In this document: positions 34,130 through 41,362 of the stretch, one piece after another | Layout of the letters: the number at the start of each line of letters is the position of its first letter | How positions within the stretch are numbered: position 1 is the first letter of the stretch | Source: an uncultured bacterium | GTDB taxonomy: Bacteria; Cyanobacteriota; Vampirovibrionia; Obscuribacterales; Obscuribacteraceae | Direction: 5' to 3' | DNA: 41,362 nucleotides | NCBI GenBank assembly: GCA_903835185.1 | Contig: CAILLX010000148.1 | Coordinates: forward strand, 1-41,362 | Translations under genes and position numbers: made by a program | The notes under the pieces: model-generated | Databases searched by the model: none | Seen by the model: only the letters and a program-made list of their open reading frames with translations | What the model was told of the DNA's origin: nothing

Positions 34130-35184
34130 ACAAAACAGCTTATGATGGCATCTTGGCTGCGTTGTGCTCAGCTGTGCTTTTTGGTGCTGCTACTCCCGTA
34201 TCTAAAGTGTTACTGGTGACGGTCAATCCGGTGCTTCTGGCCGGAGTGCTTTACTTGGGATCAGGAATTGGCTTGTGGCTGTTGCAGCTTGTCAGACAGC
34301 TACTGCGCCCGGGAAAGCAAGCTGAAGCTCGATTGAAAAAAAGCGATTTTGGTTGGCTTGCTGCAGCTATTGGCTCTGGTGGCGTAGTCGGACCTGTTCT
34401 GCTTATGTTCGGTTTGACAGCTACACCGGCAGCTCAAGCCTCTCTATTGCTTAATTTGGAAGGGGTGTTAACAGCTGCCCTGGCATGGTTTGTTTTTAAG
34501 GAGAATTACGATCGGCGTCTTATTATTGGTATGGTTGCTATTACTGCAGGCGGAGTCCTGTTTTCTGCCGGAGTTTGCGGTGGCTGGCAGACCTGGGCAA
34601 CGTTAGCTATTATTGGAGCTTGCCTGTGCTGGGCTGCAGATAATAATCTGACGCGCAAAATATCGGCCGGCGATCCCCTTCAAATAGCACAGTATAAAGG
34701 GATAGTGGCAGGGGTAGTCAACTGTGCATTAGCATTGGCTACAGGAGCTTCCATCCCTCATGCAGACTGTCTGGTTGTTGCCTGCCTGGTCGGTTTTCTT
34801 GGCTGTGGCATTAGCTTGTCCTTATTCGTATTTGCTCTGCGCAATATTGGCGCAGCTCGTACCAGCGCCTATTTTTCAATCGCTCCTTTTATCGGTGCTC
34901 TGCTGTCGCTAGCAGCTTTGCATGAGCCTATGACACCTATTCTGCTGTGTGCCGGCTTGTTGATGGGAGTGGGAGTGTGGCTGCATGTCACTGAGCGTCA
35001 TGAGCACCAACATTGTCATCGGGCAATAGAACACGAGCACAGTCACAAACATGACGAACATCATGAACATGTCCATGACGCTGATATCCCGGTGGCGGAA
35101 TTGCACAACCACAGGCATCGGCATGAGCAGACAATTCATTCTCATCCGCATTATCCTGACATACACCACTTTCACGAGCATTAA
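34114..35184 (+). CDS. DMT-family (EamA) transporter with His-rich cytoplasmic tail
   Basis: About ten TM helices in two EamA repeats (residues of about 10-295, e.g. ILAALCSAVLFGAATPVSKV and LLNLEGVLTAALAWFVFKEN). The last 66 residues are hydrophilic and contain 24 His (HEHQHCH, HEHSHKHDEHHEHVHD, HNHRHRH, HHFHEH). His tails of this kind are usual in divalent-metal transporters, but the EamA core normally exports metabolites, so metal-linked transport or regulation is only an inference. The start ATG lies inside the 3' end of the CCA-enzyme gene, so the two are translationally linked. Confidence 0.87.
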   Translation: MSLQVNKTAYDGILAALCSAVLFGAATPVSKVLLVTVNPVLLAGVLYLGSGIGLWLLQLVRQLLRPGKQAEARLKKSDFGWLAAAIGSGGVVGPVLLMFGLTATPAAQASLLLNLEGVLTAALAWFVFKENYDRRLIIGMVAITAGGVLFSAGVCGGWQTWATLAIIGACLCWAADNNLTRKISAGDPLQIAQYKGIVAGVVNCALALATGASIPHADCLVVACLVGFLGCGISLSLFVFALRNIGAARTSAYFSIAPFIGALLSLAALHEPMTPILLCAGLLMGVGVWLHVTERHEHQHCHRAIEHEHSHKHDEHHEHVHDADIPVAELHNHRHRHEQTIHSHPHYPDIHHFHEH

Positions 35185-35531
35185 TCAATGTGATTGTTTG
35201 TGATATTCAACGTTGTGGTGAGACTGTAGTGGCGGCTCGAGAGCCGCCTGCCAGGACAGTCCCGACGGGACAGTATGCCTTATTGAAACCGTATATGGGT
35301 GCTAATCGTATATATGTTCGTTAATGAGATAAGTAAGGACATGTTGCTCTCAATGTCAGTTTTCAAGCGGGCTGGTGTTATTAGCTATTACTTACTCATA
35401 AGAGACCGAGTTTTTACATTCTCCTTACCGGGTGTGACTAGAACCTTAACGAGGGTGCTCTAGGATTCAATCAGATGGGTCAGCTGACCTTAAGTTGGCA
35501 GCCCGCAAAACAACCTCTGGAGGTAGAGATA
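35185..35531. other. Intergenic region after the His-tail transporter
   Basis: About 350 bases, no gene. It holds the second REP-like palindrome (35231-35248), a small hairpin GTCCC-GAC-GGGAC (35259-35271), the near-repeat CGTATATG / CGTATATATG (about 35290-35316), and an AT-rich stretch upstream of the Lys-rich gene. TTTACA near 35414 with GACTAG 17 nt later is a weak promoter candidate. Confidence 0.45.
35231..35248. repeat. REP-like GC-rich palindrome (copy 2)
   Basis: GGCGGCTC (35231-35238) pairs with GAGCCGCC (35241-35248) around GA. The core and the preceding TGTAG resemble copy 1 at 24542-24571. It lies 47 nt after the transporter stop. Confidence 0.55.
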
Positions 35532-35843
35532 ATGAACGTTACAAAGTTGCCGTTAGCAGTTGCCCTGTCATTGGTAATTGGTCTTGGCTTTAGCGCCATG
35601 AGTTTTGCTGATGATGCCAAGGCTCCAGAAGCCGGCGCCAAGCAAGATATGCCCGCCGACAAGGGTGCCAAGAAGGAAGTAAAGAAAGAAAAGAAAGAAA
35701 AGAAAGAAACCAAGAAGGTCAAAGAAGATACCACCAAGGCTAAGAAGGGCAAATGCGCCAAGAAGACCAGCAAAAAAGCAGCTGACAAGACTGCTGCCCC
35801 GACAACAACAGCCCCAGTAGAGCCAACACCAGAAAAGAAGTAG
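35532..35843 (+). CDS. Secreted Lys/Ala-rich low-complexity protein
   Basis: ATG 35532 has GGAGG 8-9 nt upstream and starts a signal peptide (residues 1-26, LPLAVALSLVIGLGFSAMSFA, cleavage before DDAK). The mature part, about 77 residues, is almost entirely Lys, Ala, Glu, Thr and Pro (KKEVKKEKKEKKETKKVKED, TTTAPVEPTPEKK) and is probably disordered and strongly basic. The function is unknown; cationic envelope or nucleic-acid/polyphosphate/LPS binding are guesses. An earlier in-frame ATG at 35475 lacks the signal peptide context. A strong terminator follows, so the gene is a monocistron. Confidence 0.75.
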   Translation: MNVTKLPLAVALSLVIGLGFSAMSFADDAKAPEAGAKQDMPADKGAKKEVKKEKKEKKETKKVKEDTTKAKKGKCAKKTSKKAADKTAAPTTTAPVEPTPEKK

Positions 35844-35866
35844 ACTTTAAGTAGTTGAATGTATTT

Positions 35867-35900
35867 AAAGAGCCGGTCGTGAGACTGGCTCTTTTCTTTA
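35867..35900 (+). terminator. Rho-independent terminator of the Lys-rich gene
   Basis: AAAGAGCCGGTC (35867-35878) pairs with GACTGGCTCTTT (35883-35894) with one G-U pair and a GTGA tetraloop, followed by TCTTTATTT. It lies 24 nt after the stop. Confidence 0.88.
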
Positions 35901-35968
35901 TTTAACTGTCCAATCCAGGTCCGGCACCTGGGAGCAGCTCTGACCTGGACAGACTGCTGTTTGCTGCT

Positions 35969-37108
35969 TTAGACAACAGGAAGATGATCGAAATTGCAAC
36001 CGAGCACACTGCGACTGTCGGCAGCAAACCAGCGATCAATAATGGTGGCATATATGGTTCGGAAATCCATCTGGTGTTTAATCCCGCCGCCTTCCAGATC
36101 TGTGAGGCTTGGGTAGTCTCCATAAAGCCCGCCTTTGACACTGCTGCCGAGCAGCAATATTGGTGCGGCGCCGCCATGATCGGTACCACACCGTTCATTG
36201 TCGGCAACTCTCCTGCCGAATTCAGAATATGCCATGGTCAGGACGTTGTTTGCTAGTGCGCGTTCTTCGAGATCTAATTGAAAGGCGGACAGCGCATCTG
36301 AAAGCTGCTTTAACAGCAGAGGGTGAGTATCTTGCTGTTGAGCATGAGTGTCGAATCCATTGATGCTGATGAAATATATGCTGGCACCTGTTCCGGAGCC
36401 AATCATATGGGCAATTGATTTGAGCCCGCCGGCAAAGCCGCAGGCTGGGTAGGAAACGGTGCTTCGATCATCGCTGGATAAGACTGGTTGCCGATCCGAG
36501 TCTGGCACTGAGCGGACATTCTTTTTCTGCACGTTCAACAGTGTGGTGACGCGGCAGGTAGAACCGACTCTTTGTGAGGTTTGCAGCATCTGCGGAACAA
36601 CTGGATCGATGCTCACCGCCTGAATATGGTTGTGAGAAAAGTCAGATGCAGCTGCTGTCAGATCGAGATAGCGTTCCAGCCAACCGGTGCGCTCAAGGCG
36701 GTCCGGTTCTGCCGTGTGCCAGATTTCAGTAGCCCTGACATGTGAACGGCTCATCTTTGGATAGCCAACACCTAGCGCTATTGCAAGTTTCTTTTCTTTA
36801 TATAGATTAAAAAGGGCGGATAAGTTTGCATTGAGCCCAATCTGATTGTTCAAAGGCAGGATGTCACCTGGCTTGACAGCAAGCGAGCGGCGCGCCTGAT
36901 AATATGTGCTGGAGTTATAAGGAATGACTGTGTTAAGTCCGTCATTGCCGCCTGTCAGTTGAACAACGACAAGGACTTTGCCGGTGCCTGGTACGCCAGG
37001 CGCGCGGGCATGTGGTTCTGGCATAAGTCCCTGGCAAGTACAAAAAAGGCCAGTAGTGCATATTGAGAGCTGAAGAAACTTTCTGCGAGTAATAAACATG
37101 CCGGACAC
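35969..37108 (-). CDS. Tat-exported DUF1501 family protein
   Basis: The N-terminus ITRRKFLQLSICTTGLF is a twin-arginine signal (R8-R9). The body matches DUF1501 (sulfatase/alkaline-phosphatase-like fold): VLVVVQLTGGNDGLNTVIPY (45-64), YYQARRSLAV, PLNNQIGLN, KLAIALGVGYP, SRSHVRATEIWHTA, FDTHAQQQDTHP, YSEFGRRVADN, GTDHGGAAPILLLGS and DFRTIYATIIDRW. At 379 residues it is slightly short but has all blocks. Family members are common in planctomycetes and related environmental bacteria and usually pair with DUF1800, which is absent here. The enzymatic role is not established. The start may be GTG 37108 or ATG 37099. Confidence 0.85.
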   Translation of the reverse strand: MSGMFITRRKFLQLSICTTGLFCTCQGLMPEPHARAPGVPGTGKVLVVVQLTGGNDGLNTVIPYNSSTYYQARRSLAVKPGDILPLNNQIGLNANLSALFNLYKEKKLAIALGVGYPKMSRSHVRATEIWHTAEPDRLERTGWLERYLDLTAAASDFSHNHIQAVSIDPVVPQMLQTSQRVGSTCRVTTLLNVQKKNVRSVPDSDRQPVLSSDDRSTVSYPACGFAGGLKSIAHMIGSGTGASIYFISINGFDTHAQQQDTHPLLLKQLSDALSAFQLDLEERALANNVLTMAYSEFGRRVADNERCGTDHGGAAPILLLGSSVKGGLYGDYPSLTDLEGGGIKHQMDFRTIYATIIDRWFAADSRSVLGCNFDHLPVV

Positions 37109-37276
37109 TCATCGGAGATGCTGATCCACAGTTTAGCGTCAGCCGGCTGATAACTCTATATGTTTCTGCGGCCAACTATTTCCGAGCTCTACTGCCAGGC
37201 AGCGGACACAAATCATTATGTATGCTCCAGCAGTAGGGTATCAGACAAGATGAAATGTGCCTGGCTAATGCGGTTG

Positions 37277-38194
37277 CTAATGGCAAGCGGGCTCTGCTGT
37301 TTGACTATCCATAAGGCGTCTGCGGGTGGACTCTGGCAGTTTGTTTTTATACTCTTCACGATCGTGCACGCCGTAGACCCATTCTGCAAAATATGACTTT
37401 ACAGCTTCCGGGTTAGCTGAAATCTTATCCCACTCAACATAGAACTCATTGTCACGCTCATAATAGCTGTGGGCATAGGAAGGATGTGCGCCAAATGGAA
37501 CATGGGACACAGCTGTGACCTTGAATCCAGGAATCACTGTTAACTGTGGGCTCTTTCGTATTACTTCTTCCTCGACAATCGCTTCTACAGTGACAATGAC
37601 ACGACTGCTGGCAAAGGCGGCTTCCTTCTGCTCACCTGTGATTCCCCAAGCTTGTATGTCGCCGCCTATTGAGGCGCGCTGGGCATGGATAATTGCTACG
37701 TCCGGATTGATAGCTGGAACAACGCTCACTTTCCGCCCGGTATACGGGCACTCAATCTCCTTAATGCGAGGATTTGCTGCCGGCAGATCAGAGCCGATGT
37801 TAGAAATAAGCGGCATAAAAGGCAGTTTGGAAGCACCGGCAGTCAACGCCATTACCAGCCCAAAATGAGTGTATTCTTCTATCCCAATCTGTTTGGATTC
37901 GACTGCTTTACGCAGAATTCTGAGCGAACCGACGCCTGGATTGCCGGCCCAACTAAAGATTATTTTGGCTGCACAGCCGCCTGCAATCAACTGATCGTAA
38001 ATAAGATCAGGCGTTGCTCTTACTAAAGTCAGGTTGCGTTTGCCCTGCCGGATAATCTCATGTCCAGCAGCAAAAGGAATTAGATGCGTAAAGCCTGCTG
38101 CATAAACTGTATCGCCATCATGTACATAGCTGGCGATGGCATCTGACAGCGGCATTAGTTTTGATCTGGGACTCTGGTTGTTTGAATCAGTCAT
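37277..38194 (-). CDS. Family I CoA-transferase alpha subunit (GctA/IpdA-like)
   Basis: The protein carries the CoA-transferase alpha fold: KLMPLSDAIASYVHDGDTVY (about residues 12-31), GFTHLIPFAAGHEI, LVRATPDLIYDQLIAGG, FSWAGNPGVGSL, IKEIECPYTGRKVSVVPAI and PDVAIIHAQRASIGGDIQAWG. Best resemblance is to glutaconate CoA-transferase subunit A and related acyl-CoA transferases. The catalytic Glu is on the beta subunit, and no beta-subunit gene lies on either side, so this alpha chain is an orphan in the window. The start is set at ATG 38194; TTG 38203 is possible. The acyl substrate is unknown. Confidence 0.85.
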   Translation of the reverse strand: MTDSNNQSPRSKLMPLSDAIASYVHDGDTVYAAGFTHLIPFAAGHEIIRQGKRNLTLVRATPDLIYDQLIAGGCAAKIIFSWAGNPGVGSLRILRKAVESKQIGIEEYTHFGLVMALTAGASKLPFMPLISNIGSDLPAANPRIKEIECPYTGRKVSVVPAINPDVAIIHAQRASIGGDIQAWGITGEQKEAAFASSRVIVTVEAIVEEEVIRKSPQLTVIPGFKVTAVSHVPFGAHPSYAHSYYERDNEFYVEWDKISANPEAVKSYFAEWVYGVHDREEYKNKLPESTRRRLMDSQTAEPACH

Positions 38195-38610
38195 AAAACT
38201 CAATCAAGGTGTCAGTGTGACGAGGATTGGGCAGATCTGCCAATTCTACAAGCGGACGGCACGGTTGGACAGCACTATTATCAGTAATCAGCAGGTTTGT
38301 AAGGATGATGAGAGAGAACTAAAGAATTCATTCAAAGGTCGTTGCCAAGAGATTGTTTGGATGGACAATTTGGTAGATAAAAAACATCTCGTCCTGGAAG
38401 TCAATAGATAGTGTAGAATTCTCGGAATTGTATGGAAGACTGCGAAAAATCGTTTCAGACTGCCGTCTAAGCTGATGAGCATCGCCAGTTGTCCATTTAG
38501 GGTGGGGTCTAACGTCAAGCGGAGTTGCACGGTTGACAATGAGGGGAATTTCAGTATTGTTTTCTTTGCAGGCTTCAAGCAAGCCAGACAATCAGAAAGG
38601 AAGAACTATT
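38195..38610. other. Divergent region between the CoA-transferase and START-like genes
   Basis: About 415 bases. Open frames exist on both strands (minus 38328-38591 is the most protein-like) but none has a convincing ribosome site, so I do not call a gene. No structured RNA or clear promoter pair is seen. Confidence 0.45.
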
Positions 38611-39234
38611 TTGAATCCTGTAAAGCGGTCATACGCAGCTTTTTGGGCTGGCTGTTTTCTCATTTTTGCGCCAGTGGCGGCTCAGATGGGGCAACCTGTA
38701 GCTGCCAAAGTTGAGAATGCTGTTGCTTCTCTTGACATAACTGATGAAATTCAAGGTCAGAAGACATTTCAAGTTAGCCGCATGATTGTTAAGGCCAAAG
38801 CAGAGCAGGTTTATAGGCTACTAACAGATTATGAAAATGCTCCTAATGTCTTTCCACACCTGCTCAAGTGTCATGTAATTGAAGACCACGGTTCGGTCAA
38901 AGTTGTACAGCACCGCATTCACCCAAGCGGACCGTTCGGGACTTATGAATATATTTTGCAGTTGAAAGAGACACCGTCCAAGTCGCTTGAATGGCATCGC
39001 ATTAGCGGCGACTTCAAGGAGGTTGACGGCTTTTGGAAGCTTGAGCCGATAGAAGGCGGACGTTCGACGATGGTTACTTATTCGTCACATATCAATGGTG
39101 GTTTTTTCATTCCGCAAGCGATGATTAAAAGGCAAGTTCATCAAGATATGCCTGAAGTAATGACAGCTCTAAAGACTCAAGCTGAGACAGGCACGCAAAT
39201 TGCCGGACGTCCGGTTGCTAACAGGCACAATTAA
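38611..39234 (+). CDS. Exported START/SRPBCC (polyketide cyclase/COQ10-like) domain protein
   Basis: The start is placed at TTG 38611, 7-8 nt after AAAGGAAG, which makes a clear signal peptide (NPVKRSYAAFWAGCFLIFAP, then VAAQMG). The domain has the helix-grip pattern: FQVSRMIVKAKAEQVYRLLT, DYENAPNVFPHLLKCHVIED, VKVVQHRIHPSGPFGTYEYI, SLEWHRISGDFKEVDGFWKL and TMVTYSSHINGGFFIPQAMI. This is the cyclase/dehydrase branch that binds hydrophobic ligands; being exported is unusual for it. The ligand is unknown. tRNA-Ser begins 38 nt after the stop. Confidence 0.8.
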   Translation: MNPVKRSYAAFWAGCFLIFAPVAAQMGQPVAAKVENAVASLDITDEIQGQKTFQVSRMIVKAKAEQVYRLLTDYENAPNVFPHLLKCHVIEDHGSVKVVQHRIHPSGPFGTYEYILQLKETPSKSLEWHRISGDFKEVDGFWKLEPIEGGRSTMVTYSSHINGGFFIPQAMIKRQVHQDMPEVMTALKTQAETGTQIAGRPVANRHN

Positions 39235-39253
39235 TTGAAAGCTCTGCATAAGA

Positions 39254-39259
39254 TATAAT
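39254..39259 (+). promoter_or_regulatory. -10 box of the tRNA-Ser gene
   Basis: A perfect TATAAT lies 13 nt before the mature tRNA 5' end. There is no good -35 at 17 nt (TTAATT at 39231-39236), and the box sits just after the START-like gene stop. Confidence 0.55.
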
Positions 39260-39272
39260 CATCGTCTATTGA

Positions 39273-39356
39273 GGAGAGGTACCGAAGCGGTCATAACGGC
39301 GCCGCCTCGAAAGCGGATGGGCGCAAGCCACGTGGGTTCGAATCCCACCCTCTCCG
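39273..39356 (+). tRNA. tRNA-Ser (anticodon CGA)
   Basis: The cloverleaf is complete: acceptor GGAGAGG/CCTCTCC with discriminator G39356, D-arm CCG...CGG, anticodon loop CTCGAAA between CCGC and GCGG (anticodon CGA, reading UCG), a long class-II variable arm (GGGC-GCAA-GCC), and T-arm GTGGG-TTCGAAT-CCCAC. The 3' CCA is not encoded (gagct follows), so it must be added by an enzyme such as the CCA/A-adding fusion at 31499-34129. Length 84 nt. Confidence 0.96.
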
Positions 39357-39410
39357 AGCTTTTGGAGGGATGAGCCGGTCACAATCCGGCAGAGGTTTTG
39401 GTCAAGATAG

Positions 39411-40517
39411 ATGAAGGTAGGGATAATTGGACTGCCCTCCTGCGGTAAGACTGCAGTTTTTAACGCTCTTACAGGTGGGCATGCTGAGGTGCGAGCATTC
39501 TCCGGGGCAGGACAGCTGGAGCCTAATGTAGGTGTTGTTAGCGTCCCTGAACCCAGGCAGGATTGGCTGTCTGCTCTCTATAAGCCGAAGAAGACAACGT
39601 ACGCTACAGTTGAACTGGTGGATGTTGCTGGCATGGTGCCAGGGCAAGCCCAGAAAGACGGTTTTTCGCCACAACTGGTTGCTCACCTGCGGCAGGTCGA
39701 TGCTCTTGTTCATGTAGTGAGAGCTTTTACAGATCCAGCAGTTCCTCATGCTGACGGTACTGTTAATCCGTTGCGTGATGCTGAACTCTTGGAGCTGGAG
39801 CTAATCCTTGCCGATCTTTCTGTTGTCGACAAGCGATTGGATAAACTTGATCAGGAAATCCAGCGCAAGAAAGGTCCTGAGCGCACACAGTCTGAAGCTG
39901 AGAAGGAGCTGCTTGCTCGCTTCAAACAAGCTCTTACTGATGAGAAGCCGTTGAGGCAGCTTGAGCTGACAGCCGATGAAAGCAAGCTTGCCCGTGGCTA
40001 CACCTTCCTGTCCGAAAAGCCACTTCTGGTGGTGACCAATATAGATGAAGCTGAAATTGGGCAGGCAGATACGCCGGCACTGCAGAAGCTGAAACCTTTT
40101 GCCGAGTCGAAAGGGGCACCACTTCTGGCCTTTTGTGCCAAGACTGAGATGGAGATTGCTCAGCTTGATGAAGCAGAGAGAGGCGAATTTCTTTCAGCTT
40201 TAGGCATAGAGGAACCAGGGCGAGACAGGTTAGTAAAGGCTGCTTACAGGTTGTTGGATGTTATTCCGTTTTTTACTGTTGGTGAAGATGAAGTGAAGGC
40301 CTGGACTATTACTAGAGGTACTCATGCTCATGAGGCAGCCAGGAAAATTCACTCTGATATAGCTCGCGGTTTTATCCGTGCTGAGGTTGTCGCTTATGAT
40401 GCTCTAAGAGAGTGCGGCAGTTGGAACGCAGCCAAGGACAAAGGTCGTGTGCGTCTGGAAGGCAAGGAATATGTTGTGCATGATGGCGATTGCATCAACT
40501 TTCGCTTTGCAGTGTAA
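39411..40517 (+). CDS. ychF: Redox-regulated ATPase YchF (OBG-family P-loop protein)
   Basis: YchF/OLA1 is a TRAFAC-class ATPase linked to ribosomes and stress. Residues 1-20 hold the P-loop GLPSCGKTAVFNAL (6-19). LEPNVGVVSVPEPR is the family's signature after G2, VELVDVAGMVPGQAQKDG is G3, TNIDEAEI takes the place of the NKxD motif (the change behind ATP preference), and the C-terminus is a TGS-like domain (FFTVGEDEVKAWTITRGTHA, GFIRAEVVAYDAL, VHDGDCINFRF). The length of 368 is normal. The ribosome site before ATG 39411 is weak. Confidence 0.96.
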   Translation: MKVGIIGLPSCGKTAVFNALTGGHAEVRAFSGAGQLEPNVGVVSVPEPRQDWLSALYKPKKTTYATVELVDVAGMVPGQAQKDGFSPQLVAHLRQVDALVHVVRAFTDPAVPHADGTVNPLRDAELLELELILADLSVVDKRLDKLDQEIQRKKGPERTQSEAEKELLARFKQALTDEKPLRQLELTADESKLARGYTFLSEKPLLVVTNIDEAEIGQADTPALQKLKPFAESKGAPLLAFCAKTEMEIAQLDEAERGEFLSALGIEEPGRDRLVKAAYRLLDVIPFFTVGEDEVKAWTITRGTHAHEAARKIHSDIARGFIRAEVVAYDALRECGSWNAAKDKGRVRLEGKEYVVHDGDCINFRFAV

Positions 40518-40917
40518 ATTCTGAGCGCCAACAAAGCGAGCTCTTCATAGCTGTTGTGCCGGTTGGGTTTGCCTCCAGGCAAGAGCGGATCTTGCCTGTC
40601 GACCTTTTCTTGACTGCTTCTAGCCTCATCCAGCCGAGCAACACAAGCAACTTGCATTGTCATATCTTTGTCTATCTGGGCAATGGGTTGGAAGCTAGCG
40701 ATCATGTGCAACGCCTTACCAGTGGTGCACGTTATGGTGAGTAGTTGGCTTTCCATTATGGCGGCAGGAACAGCTCTTAGCTGAATTAGTTCATCCAGCA
40801 AAATGATCTGAAGTCGAACGGAGGAATAAAAAGTTTTTTGGGGACTATGGCTGCTGTGTCAATGGGCACCCTTTCTCCAAAAAACCTCGAGACCCGAATT
40901 TGCCGGGAATCAGGGAA
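40518..40917. other. Region downstream of ychF
   Basis: About 400 bases without a supported gene. A minus-strand frame (40394-40801) is open but begins at TTG without a ribosome site and runs into ychF. The inverted repeat GTTTTTTGGGGA (40833-40844) / TCTCCAAAAAAC (40874-40885), read on the minus strand and followed by TTTTTA, could terminate the microprotein gene at 40918. Confidence 0.5.
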
Positions 40918-41028
40918 CTATTTTCCGCTTGCGTTAAAGTATCCGTCAAGGTTAAACCTGTCATTAATAGTCATGACAATGGCAGCAGTACATACAAGAA
41001 TTGAAAAGCCTATAACAATTGGGTTCAT
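40918..41028 (-). CDS. 36-residue single-pass membrane microprotein
   Basis: ATG 41028 to TAG 40918 encodes MNPIVIGFSILVCTAAIVMT followed by INDRFNLDGYFNASGK. GGAGG lies 8 nt upstream, a near-ideal site. Residues 4-20 form one hydrophobic helix and the rest is a short polar tail. Small subunits or regulators of membrane complexes look like this, but no family is recognised. A hairpin followed by TTTTTA lies just downstream, and no competing gene overlaps. Confidence 0.6.
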   Translation of the reverse strand: MNPIVIGFSILVCTAAIVMTINDRFNLDGYFNASGK

Positions 41029-41362
41029 GTCAGGTCCTCCAAATAGCAGCGTGCTTAGTTGCACCCTTAGTCACTATTCTGAACTGAACCGATTAAGGTG
41101 TGGTTAACGACTTCTTTTTGCAAGCTAAGGTAATTTATGCTCTCCCAATTCCTCCTCGAGACACTAAGAGTTACTAGGTGTCTCGAGCCAAATATCGAGA
41201 ATATTCTTGAGATTCGCCAGGTGTCTGGCGTCAAGACTTTTTGCCGCTAGCGACAGTTTAAATTTGCCGCTTAGCTACCAACAATTGGTCCTGCTATTAG
41301 CCGACAGGGAGGCACACAGCTTTAGCTGTTGCCTCCCTGTCGGAACCGTTGGCTGGGAAAGC
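41029..41362. other. Hairpin-rich region at the right edge
   Basis: No ORF of note in 334 bases. It holds three inverted repeats: CTCGAGACAC/GTGTCTCGAG (41155-41164 with 41178-41187), CGCCAG-GTGT-CTGGCG (41215-41230), and a 20-bp hairpin at 41301-41343. It includes the upstream region of the microprotein gene. A structured RNA is possible but I cannot identify one. Confidence 0.5.
41301..41343. repeat. Long near-perfect hairpin
   Basis: CCGACAGGGAGGCA (41301-41314) pairs with TGCCTCCCTGTCGG (41330-41343), and inside it ACAGCT/AGCTGT continue the helix around a TT turn, with one bulged C at 41315. Neither strand has a T-run after the stem, so it is not a canonical terminator. It may be an RNA stem, a protein site or an extragenic palindrome; the window ends too soon to tell. 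Confidence 0.75.

Noticed and set aside
34909-35181. Met/Val-rich minus-strand frame
   Set aside because: It is the antisense reading of the His-rich tail; CAT/CAC codons read as ATG/GTG on the other strand.
38328-38591. Minus-strand frame of 87 codons in the CoA-transferase/START gap
   Set aside because: The translation looks fairly protein-like, but it begins at TTG without a ribosome site and shows no family resemblance. Not enough to call a gene.
40394-40801. Minus-strand frame of 135 codons downstream of ychF
   Set aside because: TTG start without a ribosome site, and its last 40 residues are antisense to ychF. The intergenic part alone is not convincing.

Overview
The window is a 41.4-kb, gene-dense piece of a bacterial chromosome with mid-range GC. 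I see no phage, IS, integrase, CRISPR or resistance genes. Several traits fit a non-photosynthetic relative of the cyanobacteria, such as Vampirovibrionia/Melainabacteria of the Obscuribacter type: a DHH-CBS-CCA-nucleotidyltransferase fusion, tetrapyrrole genes of the C5 route (hemA, hemC, hemD, hemB), a tRNA-Ser gene without an encoded CCA, and many TPR proteins. This placement is an inference from gene content, because no rRNA or marker set is present.

Layout. Positions 1-3303 (+): the terminator of an upstream gene, a subtilase-like protein with a problematic 5' end, and a glycogen-debranching amylo-alpha-1,6-glucosidase. Positions 3476-7958 (-): a pyrimidine run, pyrB then pyrC, followed by a deoxyhypusine-synthase-family enzyme, a small membrane protein and a P-loop kinase; all but one junction overlap by 1-4 nt. 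Positions 8511-13663: murF, a convergent DUF393/DCC-like protein that has lost its CxxC, mnmG and an NAD(P)H:quinone oxidoreductase. Positions 13786-16632 (-): the signal recognition particle RNA (ffs), an 85-residue tandem MshEN-like protein, and a large membrane sensor whose histidine-kinase core has lost its His, Asn and glycine-rich boxes. Positions 16874-23121: a secreted TPR protein, a DJ-1/PfpI protein, a TPR-matrixin metalloprotease, a LysM protein with an unrecognised C-terminal domain, a CYCGC-motif exported protein and a hypothetical protein. Positions 23185-31168 (-): an NfeD/YuaF-like membrane protein, a flotillin, a NadR-like NTPase, hemA-hemC-hemD, and hemB behind its own long leader. 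Positions 31499-35184 (+): the DHH-CBS-CCA fusion overlapping a DMT transporter with a 24-His tail. Positions 35532-41362: a Lys-rich secreted protein, a Tat-exported DUF1501 protein, an orphan CoA-transferase alpha subunit, a secreted START-like protein, tRNA-Ser(CGA), ychF, a 36-residue membrane microprotein and a hairpin-rich end.

How the parts fit. Housekeeping functions dominate: pyrimidine and tetrapyrrole synthesis, murein, tRNA modification and maturation, and protein export RNA. The encoded tRNA-Ser lacks CCA and would need the CCA/A-adding enzyme found 5 kb upstream. The flotillin and the NfeD-like protein form a recognisable membrane-microdomain pair. Here the partner carries a His/Gly-rich loop, and His- or Cys-rich metal-binding-type sequences recur in the DMT tail and the CYCGC protein. 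The most unusual stretches are the ffs/MshEN/pseudo-kinase block, the hemB leader with nested palindromes, and the two small ORFs at 8209-8298 and 40918-41028.
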